From NCBI RefSeq assembly GCF_014863545.1, contig NZ_CP062260.1:6531501-6595500 (forward strand): a stretch of DNA of 64,000 bases, given 5' to 3'. This DNA comes from Paenibacillus sp. JNUCC32. GTDB lineage: Bacteria > Bacillota > Bacilli > Paenibacillales > Paenibacillaceae. Below, in pieces: positions 27,955 through 37,565 of this stretch. A program made the position numbers and the translations under genes. Position 1 is the stretch's first letter; each line of letters begins with the position of its first letter. The notes beneath the pieces were generated by a model. The model searched no databases. It saw only the letters and a program-made list of their open reading frames with translations, and was not told where the DNA came from.

Positions 27955-29451
27955 ATGAGTTACGTTATCGGAGTTGATTTGGGGACCAGTGCCGTGAAGA
28001 CCGTGCTGGTGGACCGCAGCGGCACGGTGGTTGCCGAGCATTCGGAGTCATACCCGCTGAGCCAGCCGAAGCCCGGTTACAGCGAACAGCGGCCGGAGGA
28101 CTGGGTGGACAAAACGGTATTGTCGCTACGACAATTAATGAAAGGAAACAACATACATCCATCCGAGGTTGAGGGATTGAGCTTCTCCGGCCAAATGCAT
28201 GGTTTGGTCCTGGTAGACGGAGAGGGCGCCGTGCTGCGGCCGGCGATCCTGTGGAACGACACCCGGACAACGGCGCAATGCCGCCGCATCGAGGAGACCT
28301 TGCAGGAGAAGCTGCTCGGCATTGCACGCAATCGCGCGCTGGAAGGCTTCACTCTGCCGAAGATTCTCTGGGTTCAGGAGTTTGAGCCGGAAGTGCTCGA
28401 ACGGGCTGCCCTGTTCCTGCTGCCTAAGGATTACGTGCGTTTCCGCTTGACCGGACAATACGCGATGGACTACTCCGATGCAGCCGGCACGCTGCTGCTG
28501 GACGTGGCCGGGAAATCCTGGAGCACCGACATTCTGGATGCTTTCCAGCTGCCGCACACCTTATGCCCGCCGTTGGTCGAATCCTTCGACGAATGCGGCA
28601 CGCTGCTCCCCGAGATTGCGGAGCAAGCCGCTCTGCTGCCGGAGACGAAGGTATTTGCCGGCGGGGCGGACAACGCCTGCGGCGCTATCGGCGCCGGCAT
28701 TCTCGAAGAAGGGCAGACGATGTGCAGCATTGGTACATCGGGCGTGGTGCTGTCCTATGAGGAGCGCCGTGAGGTGGATTTTGAAGGAAAGGTCCATTTC
28801 TTTAACCATAGCGAGAAAGACGCTTATTATATCATGGGGGTAACCCTCGCAGCGGGATACAGCCTGACCTGGTTCAAGGATACCTTTGCTCCGGATGTTT
28901 CCTTTGACGCGCTGTTAAGCGATATCGGGAATATCCCGGTAGGCAGCGGCGGGCTGCTGTTCACGCCGTATATTGTCGGCGAACGCACGCCCCATCCGGA
29001 CGCCACCATCCGCGGCAGCTTCATTGGCATGGACGCCGGGCATAAGCTGCCTCACTTTGCGCGTTCGGTACTCGAGGGGATCACGTTCTCTCTCCGCGAA
29101 TCCATCGATATCCTACGGGCATCGGGCAAGCAGATCGACCGCGTGATTTCCATTGGCGGCGGAGCCAAGAACGAGACCTGGCTGCAGATGCAGGCGGATG
29201 TGTTCAACGCGGAAATCGTGAAGCTGGAAAGCGAGCAGGGCCCGGCCATGGGCGCGGCGATGCTTGCAGCTTACGGCTGCGGCTGGTTCCCAAGCCTTCA
29301 GGACTGCGCGAAGGCGTTTTTGCGGCCGGCACGCTCGTATTCTCCAAACCCGCAAGCGGTTCAGGCCTATGACAAATTGTTTGGACTCTATCAAAGCGTA
29401 TACGGAGCCACGCGTGAACTTGGCGCGGAGCTGTCCGAATTCCGCGGATAA
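27955..29451 (+). CDS. xylB: Xylulokinase
   Basis: A 498-residue FGGY-family kinase that phosphorylates D-xylulose at C5. The N-terminal ATPase motif is VIGVDLGTSAVKTVLVD, the substrate segment is SFSGQMHGLVL, the second lobe has GGADNACGAIGAG, and the C-terminal ISIGGGAKNETWLQM adenosine motif is clear. GAAGGAGG lies upstream of the ATG. It follows xylA and ends with a strong terminator. No xylose transporter is present in the window. Confidence 0.96.
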   Translation: MSYVIGVDLGTSAVKTVLVDRSGTVVAEHSESYPLSQPKPGYSEQRPEDWVDKTVLSLRQLMKGNNIHPSEVEGLSFSGQMHGLVLVDGEGAVLRPAILWNDTRTTAQCRRIEETLQEKLLGIARNRALEGFTLPKILWVQEFEPEVLERAALFLLPKDYVRFRLTGQYAMDYSDAAGTLLLDVAGKSWSTDILDAFQLPHTLCPPLVESFDECGTLLPEIAEQAALLPETKVFAGGADNACGAIGAGILEEGQTMCSIGTSGVVLSYEERREVDFEGKVHFFNHSEKDAYYIMGVTLAAGYSLTWFKDTFAPDVSFDALLSDIGNIPVGSGGLLFTPYIVGERTPHPDATIRGSFIGMDAGHKLPHFARSVLEGITFSLRESIDILRASGKQIDRVISIGGGAKNETWLQMQADVFNAEIVKLESEQGPAMGAAMLAAYGCGWFPSLQDCAKAFLRPARSYSPNPQAVQAYDKLFGLYQSVYGATRELGAELSEFRG

Positions 29452-29468
29452 CCTGCAGATGTTGAAGA

Positions 29469-29507
29469 GCAGGTCGGGAAGACATTTCTCCCGGCCTGCT
29501 TTTTTTT
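29469..29507 (+). terminator. Intrinsic terminator after xylB
   Basis: GCAGGTCGGGA pairs with TCCCGGCCTGC (one wobble), followed by T8. Confidence 0.9.
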
Positions 29508-29722
29508 GCGTGAACGCTCCGGACCGCATATACTTGAAGCAGGTTGAAGTCATAAGCAGGTTACGCCGGGGAATGAGGGTCGACCCTCTTCGATGGGAAC
29601 CGGTTTGGATATCGATTTTCAGGTTCCCTTTATTGGATGGCCTGTGATCATTGTGTAACATCTGCGGCCAATCCGATTAAGGATGGCGCGGAAAGTGTAA
29701 AAAAAGAGATGGGGGGACGTCA

Positions 29723-30346
29723 ATGAAACTGACAGCCGAACTGAAACGCGAGAAAATCGTTGCTATCGTGCGCGGTATTACAAAAGAACAAGCGGGCTTC
29801 GTGGGGGAAGGGTTGGCCCGGGGCGGAATCCGGTTTATGGAAGTGACGATGAATACGAAGGGCGCTTTACATATGATTCAGGATTGGCGCGCCCGCTATG
29901 ACGGTGACGTGTATGTCGGCGCGGGTACCGTCCTAGATGTGGAGATGGCCAAGGAAGCGGTCTCTGCCGGAGCCCAATTCCTGATCTCGCCGAACACGGA
30001 TCTTTCCGTCATCGAATTTGCCCTGGAGCAGGGAATCGACGTATGGCCCGGGGCGATGACACCAACGGAGATCGTTGCGGCGTACGCCGCCGGGGCGGAG
30101 ATCGTAAAGCTGTTTCCTATGGCAAGCCTCGGCTTGTCGTTTATCCGGGAGCTTCAGGGCCCGCTGAATCACATTCCGCTGCTTGCCACGGGCGGAGTTA
30201 CGCTGGGCAATCTTCCGGATTATTTTAACGCAGGCGCGGCTGCGGTGGGTTTAGGGAGCGCACTGCTTCCGAAGGATGCGCTTGCGTCCGGGAATTCGGA
30301 CGAGATCCAGCGCCGTGCAGCGGCTTTTGTGGAAGCGGCGAAATAG
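29723..30346 (+). CDS. eda: KDPG/KHG aldolase
   Basis: 207 residues. A class I aldolase that splits 2-keto-3-deoxy-6-phosphogluconate (and often 4-hydroxy-2-oxoglutarate). The catalytic Glu is in GGIRFMEVTMNT and the Schiff-base Lys129 in EIVKLFPM. GATGGGGGG precedes the ATG. It stands after the xylose operon but behind its own leader and past the xylB terminator, so it is probably separate. No dehydratase or KDG kinase gene is adjacent, so the pathway it serves cannot be told here. Confidence 0.92.
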   Translation: MKLTAELKREKIVAIVRGITKEQAGFVGEGLARGGIRFMEVTMNTKGALHMIQDWRARYDGDVYVGAGTVLDVEMAKEAVSAGAQFLISPNTDLSVIEFALEQGIDVWPGAMTPTEIVAAYAAGAEIVKLFPMASLGLSFIRELQGPLNHIPLLATGGVTLGNLPDYFNAGAAAVGLGSALLPKDALASGNSDEIQRRAAAFVEAAK

Positions 30347-30383
30347 TTACACTTTGTTCATCCTTAACCACGCAGGTTATGTT

Positions 30384-30412
30384 TTGGAAGCTTACTACAT
30401 AAGGAATATATA
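30384..30412 (+). promoter_or_regulatory. Possible promoter of the SLH protein gene
   Basis: TTGGAA (30384-30389), 17-base spacer, TATATA (30407-30412), about 130 bases before the start codon. Confidence 0.4.
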
Positions 30413-30539
30413 GACAAGTTATGGTATTATTTAGGTAGCTTGGTTATGTCATTGCTGCCGTGTACAGGCACTTGTTGAGGATAGCATCGTGTGTAAGTAA
30501 TGCATGGTTAGGTTCAAGAAATGGAAGGGAGCGAATCAA

Positions 30540-32891
30540 GTGAATCCATCGGGGAAGAAGAAAGTAAGGGTAAAAAAGACCGTTTGTGCGGTTACGGCTA
30601 CGGCCATGCTTTGTTTGGCGCAGCCGGTATGGGGGGATAATTCCGTTCCGGGCAGCGGAGTCGCTGTATCCGAAACGGTAACTTCCGTCGACAGCAGTGG
30701 TCAAGCCGGTTCCGAAAGCGTTACGGATAACGAAATACCGAAGGGTGCAAAAATTTCGTCCAAACAGGCGGAAGAAATCGTGAAGAAGGCTTTTCCTGAA
30801 CTCAAGAATGTAAAGGTGTCGAACGTGCAGTTCCTGGAGAATGACGACATGAGATCAAGTGCGCTTACATGGGATCTGCAATTGGTGTTGACCAAAGGGA
30901 ACTCAAGCTCCGGCTTCAATGCCCAGGTCAATGCGGTTACGGGTGAACTTATTCATATCTATCTCCCTAACTCTTTGTTGAAGCAGGATAGCGACAAACC
31001 GGCGTTAACCCGGGAAGCAGCCAAGGAGAAGGCGCTGAAATGGATCAGCACCCACGTGTCGGACGTGAAGGCAAGCGAGCTTAAGGAGAATGAAGCGTAT
31101 CTCGGTATGCAAGCTGCTTTGTTCAGTCCGCCCCGGTTTGATTTCTATTTCCAGACATCGGTGAACGGAATTGAATCGGATGTGAACAGCATTACGATCA
31201 CGCTGGATGGACAGGGCAATACGATTCAATATTCCCGCAATCAAGTCAGTGAGGAGTTTCCTTCATCCACGCCGAAATTGAACGAGGCCTCGATCCGCAA
31301 ATTGTTTGAAGATCAATTCCAAGTAACCTTGGCCTATGTGCCGGAAAATTTATATAACAATGCCAAAGGCGAATATTTTTTAGGTTACATACCTAATGAT
31401 CTGTCAGGTTATTCAATGGATGCCAATACCGGCAAATTCATCAGTTTCACGGGGGAAGAGAGCGGGCTTGTCTCCGTTGAGGACGGCACGATTCCGGCAA
31501 CCGAAGAAACCTTTAAGCCGATCGCGGGTCCATTCGCCGGCGGTGATGCGGCAGCCCGATGGGTGGAGTCGCAGATCAAGCTGCCGTCAGGCTTGAAGAC
31601 AGAATCCAAGAGTCTGGGTACAAGATGGAACAACAAAGAGGTTAAGACGTGGAACATCAGATGGGGCGAACATGCGATCTCCGCCATGGGCGGAGGAGAG
31701 ATGGTATCCGCAGAGGTGGACGCCAAGACCGGACAGATCTACTCGTACAACCGATATCGTTATGACCGGACCGAAACTGCGGAAGTGAAGAACCCGATTT
31801 CGCAGCAGGCTGCGCAGGATCTTGCTTTCAAGACGGTAAGCAAGCTGGTGCCCAACGCTTCCGAGGAATGGAAGCTGACATCGGTTGATAAAATGGGTAA
31901 GGACACGAAAACCCTCAACTATCAATTTTCATTCCAGCGCTATGTCGGCGATATTCGCGTCATGGGCGATTCCCTGAACCTCACGATTGAGGCCAACGGG
32001 CAAATCCAGGGCTTTAGCGTGAATTCGGAAGGCGTCCTCTCCAAGCTGCCAACGGACGTAAAGCCGGCTATTACCGAGGAGCAGGCAAGAGCGCAGTATT
32101 TGAAGGAGATCGACCTGAAGCTGAAATACGGCTATTACGGCGGTTACCTGTCTGCCAATAATGAAATCACCAAGCCTTTCATCAAGCTGATTTATTATCC
32201 GACACATAAACAGCAGGCTTTAGGCGGCATGCAGGTACCGCTCGATGCCAAGAGCGGAAAATGGCGCGATATCATGCCGGAAATGAACCGCAAGGATATT
32301 CCGCCAGTGACTGACGCGGCAGGGCATTCAGCCGAAGCGGCTCTGAAGGAGCTGGTGAAATATCGGGTATTGGTTCCGGACAAGGACGGCAAGGTGTACC
32401 CGGATCGTCAGATCACCCTTGGCGAATGGTATCAGCTGGTAGCGGCTTCGGTTAGCCCGTCCTACGAGCAGGTGTACGGAAGATCCACCATGGATCCGTA
32501 CGCGGGCCTCCAGCCGGACCATCCGTATTACCAGGCCATCCAAGTGCTGATCGGGCAGAACTGGATTCCGTATGACCCGGACAGCCCGCTGCAGCTGGAC
32601 CGTAAGCTGACCAGGGATGAGCTGGCAAGCTCGCTGACCCGGATTTTGAATTACGAGAAGCTGTCCAAAGCCTTTATTCTTCCAACCGATGTGCAGGGGA
32701 TATCCGATGCCGACGCCGTGACGAACAAAGGCGCAGCCCTGATCGCGCTCAAGCTGGGACTTCTTCCGGCGGTGGATGGCAAGTTCCTGCCTAATCGCGA
32801 AGTGACGCGCGCGGAAGCGGCTGAGGTTCTGGTCCGCATGTCGAAGCTGGCGGGGCGAAGCGATTCCTTCTTGTCCTCATTTTATTGGTAG
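30540..32891 (+). CDS. Secreted YcdB/YcdC- and SLH-domain cell-surface protein
   Basis: 783 residues. The GTG start is eight bases after GGAAGGGAG. A Sec signal peptide (KKKVRVKKTVCAVTATAMLCLAQPVWG) is followed by repeated PepSY/YcdB-type modules (about 50-600: repeats of a helix, then VNAVTGELIHIY, MDANTGKFISF, VDAKTGQIYSY). Three SLH-like segments end the chain (YPDRQITLGEWYQLVAA, QLDRKLTRDELASSLTRIL, LPNREVTRAEAAEVLVRMS), which bind secondary cell-wall polymer. It is thus anchored to the wall. PepSY modules suggest inhibition or binding of a peptidase or ligand, but the role is unknown. A transglutaminase-like gene follows. Confidence 0.83.
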   Translation: MNPSGKKKVRVKKTVCAVTATAMLCLAQPVWGDNSVPGSGVAVSETVTSVDSSGQAGSESVTDNEIPKGAKISSKQAEEIVKKAFPELKNVKVSNVQFLENDDMRSSALTWDLQLVLTKGNSSSGFNAQVNAVTGELIHIYLPNSLLKQDSDKPALTREAAKEKALKWISTHVSDVKASELKENEAYLGMQAALFSPPRFDFYFQTSVNGIESDVNSITITLDGQGNTIQYSRNQVSEEFPSSTPKLNEASIRKLFEDQFQVTLAYVPENLYNNAKGEYFLGYIPNDLSGYSMDANTGKFISFTGEESGLVSVEDGTIPATEETFKPIAGPFAGGDAAARWVESQIKLPSGLKTESKSLGTRWNNKEVKTWNIRWGEHAISAMGGGEMVSAEVDAKTGQIYSYNRYRYDRTETAEVKNPISQQAAQDLAFKTVSKLVPNASEEWKLTSVDKMGKDTKTLNYQFSFQRYVGDIRVMGDSLNLTIEANGQIQGFSVNSEGVLSKLPTDVKPAITEEQARAQYLKEIDLKLKYGYYGGYLSANNEITKPFIKLIYYPTHKQQALGGMQVPLDAKSGKWRDIMPEMNRKDIPPVTDAAGHSAEAALKELVKYRVLVPDKDGKVYPDRQITLGEWYQLVAASVSPSYEQVYGRSTMDPYAGLQPDHPYYQAIQVLIGQNWIPYDPDSPLQLDRKLTRDELASSLTRILNYEKLSKAFILPTDVQGISDADAVTNKGAALIALKLGLLPAVDGKFLPNREVTRAEAAEVLVRMSKLAGRSDSFLSSFYW

Positions 32892-32998
32892 TATTTAATA
32901 TTCGTGCCCGGTCGACAAAACTAGAACCCTTAAGCCCTGATGTTATGTGTTACAATGATGGTGCATACGGATGAGGAAGATGAAGGGCGGGTGTACCG

Positions 32999-34141
32999 AT
33001 GAAACGAAGCCGAGGAACGATCGTTAAATTACTGTTCATAGGGACTTTGGCGGTAACCGTTGCAGCAGTACCAGAACCAGCTAATCTCAGTGATGTCTAT
33101 GCCACTTCCAACAAAGCGGTCGTGAAGTCGGTCCATGCGATACAGCAGAAACTGCTGACAGCGATGAGCGACAGGCAATCGACGGTGCGTTTTGTTTACC
33201 AGGGCGAGACCAAATCGCTGAAATCGCAGCTAAAAGACGCACTTGATCAGGCGATGGCCAGTGATCCTTATATCCATTACACCATTGCCAGCTATAGCTA
33301 CGACTATCGTGGAACATCCAGTTCCGCCAATGTTACCGTCCGGTTGAGCTATCGCGAGACCGCGGAGCAGACGAACTACGTGAACCAGCATACCGACCGC
33401 ATTTTGAAGCAGATCATCAAGCCGGGCATGAATGATCATGAGAAGGTGAAAGCCATCCATGATTGGGTTGTCCGCAACTTGAAATACGATACGACGCTTA
33501 CGAAATATACGGCCTATGACGGGCTTTACACGGGGAGCACGGTATGCCAGGGTTATTCTCTATTAACGCATAAGCTGCTGAAGGAAGCCGGGATTCAGAA
33601 CAAAATCGTGGAGGGTACGGCTTACGCCTCCGACAATCCAGAGGGCCAGCTCCATGCCTGGAATCTGGTCCTTCTGGATGGCAAATGGTACCACCTGGAC
33701 ACGACGTGGAACGATCCCGTTCCTGATCGTGACAACGAGGTATCCTACACATATTACCTCCGAACGGATGAGCAGATGGGCCGGGATCATACCTGGGTGA
33801 AATCCTATCCGAAGGCAAATACGCTTTACCGCAACACGCTGGCCGGGCTGGCCGCGAAGGATCGTTCGAAAGCGGGATCATATGAAGCGATTAAGAAGGA
33901 TCTGGAGTATCAGTTATACGATGCCCGCGCCATCGTCAGCTCCCACCTTCAGCTTCAGCCGCTGGTGAAGGCAGCGAAGGCGGAAGGCAGCCGTAAGCTG
34001 GTATTCCGGTTTGACGGGAGCGAGCGAGAGCTTGTGAGCGTGCTCCAGCAGCTGCAGTTAAAGAACAATCTGGGGTCCATCAAGTATTACCACAATGCTT
34101 TTGAAAACACGGGTGATCTTAGAGTGCAGATCATATGGTAG
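32999..34141 (+). CDS. Secreted transglutaminase-like protein
   Basis: 380 residues. An N-terminal hydrophobic segment (IVKLLFIGTLAVTVAAV) acts as signal peptide or anchor. The transglutaminase-like core covers about residues 145-245, with the catalytic triad Cys183 (STVCQGYS), His219 (QLHAWNLV) and Asp234 (YHLDTTWNDP). The motif set is that of bacterial cysteine-protease-like transglutaminase domains rather than protein crosslinkers of known substrate. The C-terminal 100 residues are a separate alpha/beta region. It may process or remodel cell-wall proteins beside the upstream SLH protein. Confidence 0.85.
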   Translation: MKRSRGTIVKLLFIGTLAVTVAAVPEPANLSDVYATSNKAVVKSVHAIQQKLLTAMSDRQSTVRFVYQGETKSLKSQLKDALDQAMASDPYIHYTIASYSYDYRGTSSSANVTVRLSYRETAEQTNYVNQHTDRILKQIIKPGMNDHEKVKAIHDWVVRNLKYDTTLTKYTAYDGLYTGSTVCQGYSLLTHKLLKEAGIQNKIVEGTAYASDNPEGQLHAWNLVLLDGKWYHLDTTWNDPVPDRDNEVSYTYYLRTDEQMGRDHTWVKSYPKANTLYRNTLAGLAAKDRSKAGSYEAIKKDLEYQLYDARAIVSSHLQLQPLVKAAKAEGSRKLVFRFDGSERELVSVLQQLQLKNNLGSIKYYHNAFENTGDLRVQIIW

Positions 34142-34157
34142 ATGTCCGTGCCAAATG

Positions 34158-34198
34158 AAAAACAGCTTCCTCCCAACAACGGGAGGAAGCTGTTTTTT
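34158..34198. terminator. Bidirectional intrinsic terminator
   Basis: AAAAACAGCTTCCTCCC pairs perfectly with its complement at 34181-34197, between the transglutaminase-like gene and the convergent lysP. T6 follows on the plus strand. Confidence 0.9.
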
Positions 34199-34215
34199 AT
34201 GCTTGTTCGTCTTTA

Positions 34216-35667
34216 TTATGATTTGGCATCCGTGCTCAAATCGCACTCATCCAATGGCACGATGCGGCTCTTCTTAATCAAGCGGTAGCCGAACCAGATG
34301 GAGAGGAACAACGGAATGCTGACATACGTGGCAATGATCGTTAACCAGTCGATCTCCCCGCTGAAATTGCCTTGACCGATAATGGCCACGAGACAGAGCA
34401 GGAAAGCGAAGATGGGGCCGAAGGGGAACCAGCGCGCACGGAACGGAAGATCCTTCAGGTCCTTGCCTTGGGCAACGTAGGCTTTGCGGAAGCGGTAATG
34501 ACTCACCGCAATCGCCAGCCAGTTAATGAATCCGCACATCCCGGAGGCGTTAAGAAGCCACACGTAAACGACGCCATCGCCGAAGAAGGAGGCCAGGAAT
34601 GCCAGCATGCCCACGGCGGAGGTTACGATCAGGGCTGCAACCGGCACGCCGCGGCTGTTCAGGCGGCTCAGCCATTTCGGAGCCATGCCCTGCTTCGCCA
34701 TGGCATACAGGACGCGGGTCGAGGCATACATCCCGGAGTTGCCGGCAGACAGCACGGAGCTGAGAATGACCGCATTCATTACGGAAGCCGCAAACGCAAG
34801 GCCGGCTTTCTCAAACACCAGGGTGAATGGGCTGACACCGATATTGTCGACCCCGGATTGAAGCAAGCTCGGATGGGTGTACGGGATCAGCATGCCGATA
34901 ACAAAAATGGCGAAAATGTAGAAGATCAGGATGCGCCAGAAAACCTGACGAATGGCTTTGGGCACATGTTTTCTCGGATTCTCGCTTTCGCCAGCGGCTA
35001 CCCCGATCAGCTCGGTTCCCTGAAAGGAGAAGCCTGCAGCCATAAACACGCCGACCAGCGCGAAGAATCCGCCGTGTACCGGCCCGTCGCCTAGGCTAAA
35101 GTTGCTGAATCCGACTGCTTCGCCGCCAAGAATACCGAAAATCATCATAACGCCGATGATAAGAAATACAATGACGGTCGCTACTTTAATGATAGCAAAC
35201 CAATATTCCGATTCGCCGTATCCTTTGGCGGATAGAATGTTTAAGCCGAACATAATCGCCAGGAACAGAAGGCTCCAGAGAAATGACGGGCTGTCCGGGA
35301 ACCAGAACTTGATTATAACCGTCGCCGCCGCGAGCTCGGCGGCAATGGTAACGGCCCAGTTGTACCAGAAGTTCCAGCCGACGGCAAATCCGAAGGCGGG
35401 ACTGACAAACCGGGAGGCGTAGGTGCTGAATGAGCCGGAATCCGGAAGATACGTAGCGAGTTCGCCCAGGCTGGTCATCAGAAAGTAAACCATGAGGCCT
35501 ACGGCGGCATACGCGATAAGCGCTCCGCCCGGACCGGCAGAGGCGATGGCCGTTCCGCTTGCCAGGAACAGGCCCGTACCGATTGATCCGCCAAGGGCGA
35601 TCATCGTCATATGACGGGCTTTAAAGCTCTGCTTAAGCGAAGCAGCCGGTGCTTTTTTGCGATTCAA
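34216..35667 (-). CDS. lysP: Lysine permease, APC family
   Basis: 483 residues, 12 predicted helices. The sequence is close to E. coli LysP throughout: KARHMTMIALGGSIGTGLFLASG, VGLMVYFLMTSLGELATYLP, GFSFQGTELIGVAAGESENP, AVILSSVLSAGNSGMYASTR and LLNASGMCGFINWLAIAVSHYRFR. It imports lysine with protons. The identity is strengthened by a lysine (L-box) riboswitch with a terminator in its leader (35725-35975, minus strand), so transport should be shut off when lysine is plentiful. The start ATG has AAGGAG upstream. Confidence 0.92.
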   Translation of the reverse strand: MNRKKAPAASLKQSFKARHMTMIALGGSIGTGLFLASGTAIASAGPGGALIAYAAVGLMVYFLMTSLGELATYLPDSGSFSTYASRFVSPAFGFAVGWNFWYNWAVTIAAELAAATVIIKFWFPDSPSFLWSLLFLAIMFGLNILSAKGYGESEYWFAIIKVATVIVFLIIGVMMIFGILGGEAVGFSNFSLGDGPVHGGFFALVGVFMAAGFSFQGTELIGVAAGESENPRKHVPKAIRQVFWRILIFYIFAIFVIGMLIPYTHPSLLQSGVDNIGVSPFTLVFEKAGLAFAASVMNAVILSSVLSAGNSGMYASTRVLYAMAKQGMAPKWLSRLNSRGVPVAALIVTSAVGMLAFLASFFGDGVVYVWLLNASGMCGFINWLAIAVSHYRFRKAYVAQGKDLKDLPFRARWFPFGPIFAFLLCLVAIIGQGNFSGEIDWLTIIATYVSIPLFLSIWFGYRLIKKSRIVPLDECDLSTDAKS

Positions 35668-35724
35668 GGTCGAACACTCCTTCTATACATTAAGAAATGA
35701 TATTTAAAATATACCCTGTTAGAA

Positions 35725-35755
35725 CAAAAAGACCGCAGGTCCTATACCTGCGGTC
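35725..35755 (-). terminator. Riboswitch-controlled terminator of lysP
   Basis: On the minus strand GACCGCAGGT-ATAGG-ACCTGCGGTC is followed by TTTTTG. It is the expression platform of the lysine riboswitch, about 58 bases before lysP. Confidence 0.85.
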
Positions 35756-35765
35756 TTGATCGTAT

Positions 35766-35975
35766 CCGCATCATACCCTCCATGAAGATAGCACAACACG
35801 AGGAAATCCCCCGTGACAGTTCCGTCTCTTTCGACAACGGCCCCAGCACAGGATACAAGAGGATACCCTGCACTTCGGCATTCATGCCTTTCACTGTGCT
35901 TCACCGGCTTCTCTTTGCCTCGGCACAACTACTGATCATGTCTGCAACCTCTACCTCATCTTGGAATGATGAGGC
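35766..35975 (-). promoter_or_regulatory. Lysine riboswitch (L-box)
   Basis: Reading the minus strand, the conserved L-box elements occur in order: AGAGGUUGC, then AGUAGUUGUGCCGAGGC, GUGAAAGGC, GCCGAAGUGC, UGUGCUGGGGCCG, GACGGAACUGUCA, and the closing UUCAUGGAGGGUAUGAUG that pairs with AUCAU near the 5' end. Only lysine riboswitches combine these. It precedes the lysP terminator, so lysine binding should favour premature termination. Confidence 0.9.
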
Positions 35976-36078
35976 TATCTGTATATTCAATTCTAACAAG
36001 AGAGTCCTAAGTATAAATCACATTCCATGTCAGAAGCAATGGTTAATTTTTACGGTTCAAGGCGGTTTCCGCCAGCGA

Positions 36079-37209
36079 TTACGATTGATTCCGTTTAGCC
36101 ATTTGCTGCCAGACGGTTCCGGCAGCTTCTTCGCCGGATTCGATGCGCTCCAGCGCCATTCGCGCCTGCAGGCTTACTTCGAATTCCGGATCGTTGGCGG
36201 CTTCTTCAAGGGCGGAACGCGCTTCCTCCGTACCGACTTCGTATAGGAAGCGGGCTGCACGCCAGCGAACGATCTTGCTGCTGTCTTTGAGCGATTCGAC
36301 CATGACCGGGGTAGCGGCGGCATCGCCGATATCGGACAAGGTATCTCCAGCGGTACGGCGAACGGCCGGCGTTTCGTCGCGCATGGCTTCATACAGGAGC
36401 TCCATCGCTTCAGGCGTCCGAAGGTCGCCCAAGTACACGACGACGAGCCGTCGGATCTGCATCTTCGGATCCCGAAGCGCTTTGCGAAGCAGCGGAATGT
36501 GTTTCTCCGTCGGCTCCAGCGCATCCAGCGCGGCATAACGTACGCGCCAGTCCTCATCCTGCATCGCGGCCTCGGTTTCCTCGTCCGTCAGCTTCCGGCG
36601 CTGCTCGACGAAATCCTCGTCGCTGGCACCGTGGGCAATCGCCTGGGCAATGACCTTATCGAGGCGCTCCTGCGGGAATGCGGCTTCCAGCTCCTGCTCC
36701 ACGTCACGGGCGATGTCTTCCAGCTGGCCGTAGCGTACGCCGTACTCCTTGAGCTTGCGTTCCTTGATAAGCGAGGAAGTCCCTACCGCGGCTACGGCTT
36801 GGGAGAAGCGCTCCGACAGACCGATACGTTCTTCCTGATTCCCGCTTTTGACACGAATTTGCATCGGAATATTGCGGAAATATTGCACGAACACCTGGGC
36901 TTCCCCAAATGCGATATCATCAGCGTCTTCCTTGAGTCCGGCGGCGAGTCCCTCCTGGCCGAATATTTCCTGAACGGCGCCCAGAATGGAAGGCCAATCG
37001 GCGTTGCCTTTACGGTCGAGCGCGATGAAATCGAGGGTGTGGAACACGCTCTTTACGCCAGGGATATGGAGCAGCTGCCTGATCCAGGGAGGAGCCGACC
37101 GTTCGTTGTCTAGTGTATATGTTCTGCGAATTCCGGACTCCAGGGTTTCGTCAAGATGAAGCATCATGGAGTTCGGGCTCGGGGTTGGTTCAATGAATGT
37201 AATTTTCAT
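36079..37209 (-). CDS. cvfC: Conserved virulence factor C-like protein (HEAT repeats)
   Basis: 376 residues, the ortholog type of S. aureus CvfC and B. subtilis YpgR. The N-terminal domain (about 1-95, MKITFIEPTPSPNSMMLHLDE...GVKSVFHTLDFIALDRKGNADWP) resembles the NifU-like/Nfu N-terminal fold. HEAT-type repeats fill about residues 195-360 (DWRVRYAALDAL, MQIRRLVVVYLGDL, PAVRRTAGDTLSDIGD, KIVRWRAARFLYEVGT). It is cytosolic and thought to act as a scaffold; the exact role is not known. A ribosome site lies upstream of the ATG. Confidence 0.85.
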   Translation of the reverse strand: MKITFIEPTPSPNSMMLHLDETLESGIRRTYTLDNERSAPPWIRQLLHIPGVKSVFHTLDFIALDRKGNADWPSILGAVQEIFGQEGLAAGLKEDADDIAFGEAQVFVQYFRNIPMQIRVKSGNQEERIGLSERFSQAVAAVGTSSLIKERKLKEYGVRYGQLEDIARDVEQELEAAFPQERLDKVIAQAIAHGASDEDFVEQRRKLTDEETEAAMQDEDWRVRYAALDALEPTEKHIPLLRKALRDPKMQIRRLVVVYLGDLRTPEAMELLYEAMRDETPAVRRTAGDTLSDIGDAAATPVMVESLKDSSKIVRWRAARFLYEVGTEEARSALEEAANDPEFEVSLQARMALERIESGEEAAGTVWQQMAKRNQS

Positions 37210-37433
37210 GGGTTTTTATCGCCTCCTTATCCTCTTATTGTACCTCTTTTCCATGCCGGAAAAAACATCATGCACAGGATTCCAACAAATTGACCGGACT
37301 TTGGATAAAAAGAGGAAGGGTTTGTAAAACTGATAATGTTGGATGGAATTCATTCATGTTTTTCAAAGAATTACGGCGAAGGGCGGCACCCCTTGCAGGA
37401 AGTCCGAAATACATAAGGGAGGCTAGGCTGTCG

Positions 37434-37544
37434 ATGTACAGGAAGCAGGAGAAAAAGCTTGCGATTCTATGTTTTATCGTGGCGGCCATTATGCTGTACG
37501 GGGCCGTGAAAGGATATTTGCGCTACATGCATCATTTTGGATAA
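37434..37544 (+). CDS. Tiny single-helix membrane protein upstream of cydA, 36 aa
   Basis: MYRKQEKKLAILCFIVAA starts a 36-residue peptide with a basic N-terminus and one helix (ILCFIVAAIMLYGAVKGYL), ending in RYMHHFG. GGGAGG lies 11 bases upstream; the longer frame back to 37290 has no site. It ends 22 bases before the cydA start, on the same strand. It may be an accessory peptide of the bd oxidase or simply an unrelated small membrane protein. Confidence 0.5.
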   Translation: MYRKQEKKLAILCFIVAAIMLYGAVKGYLRYMHHFG

Positions 37545-37565
37545 CACACCCGAGGAGTGAACCTG

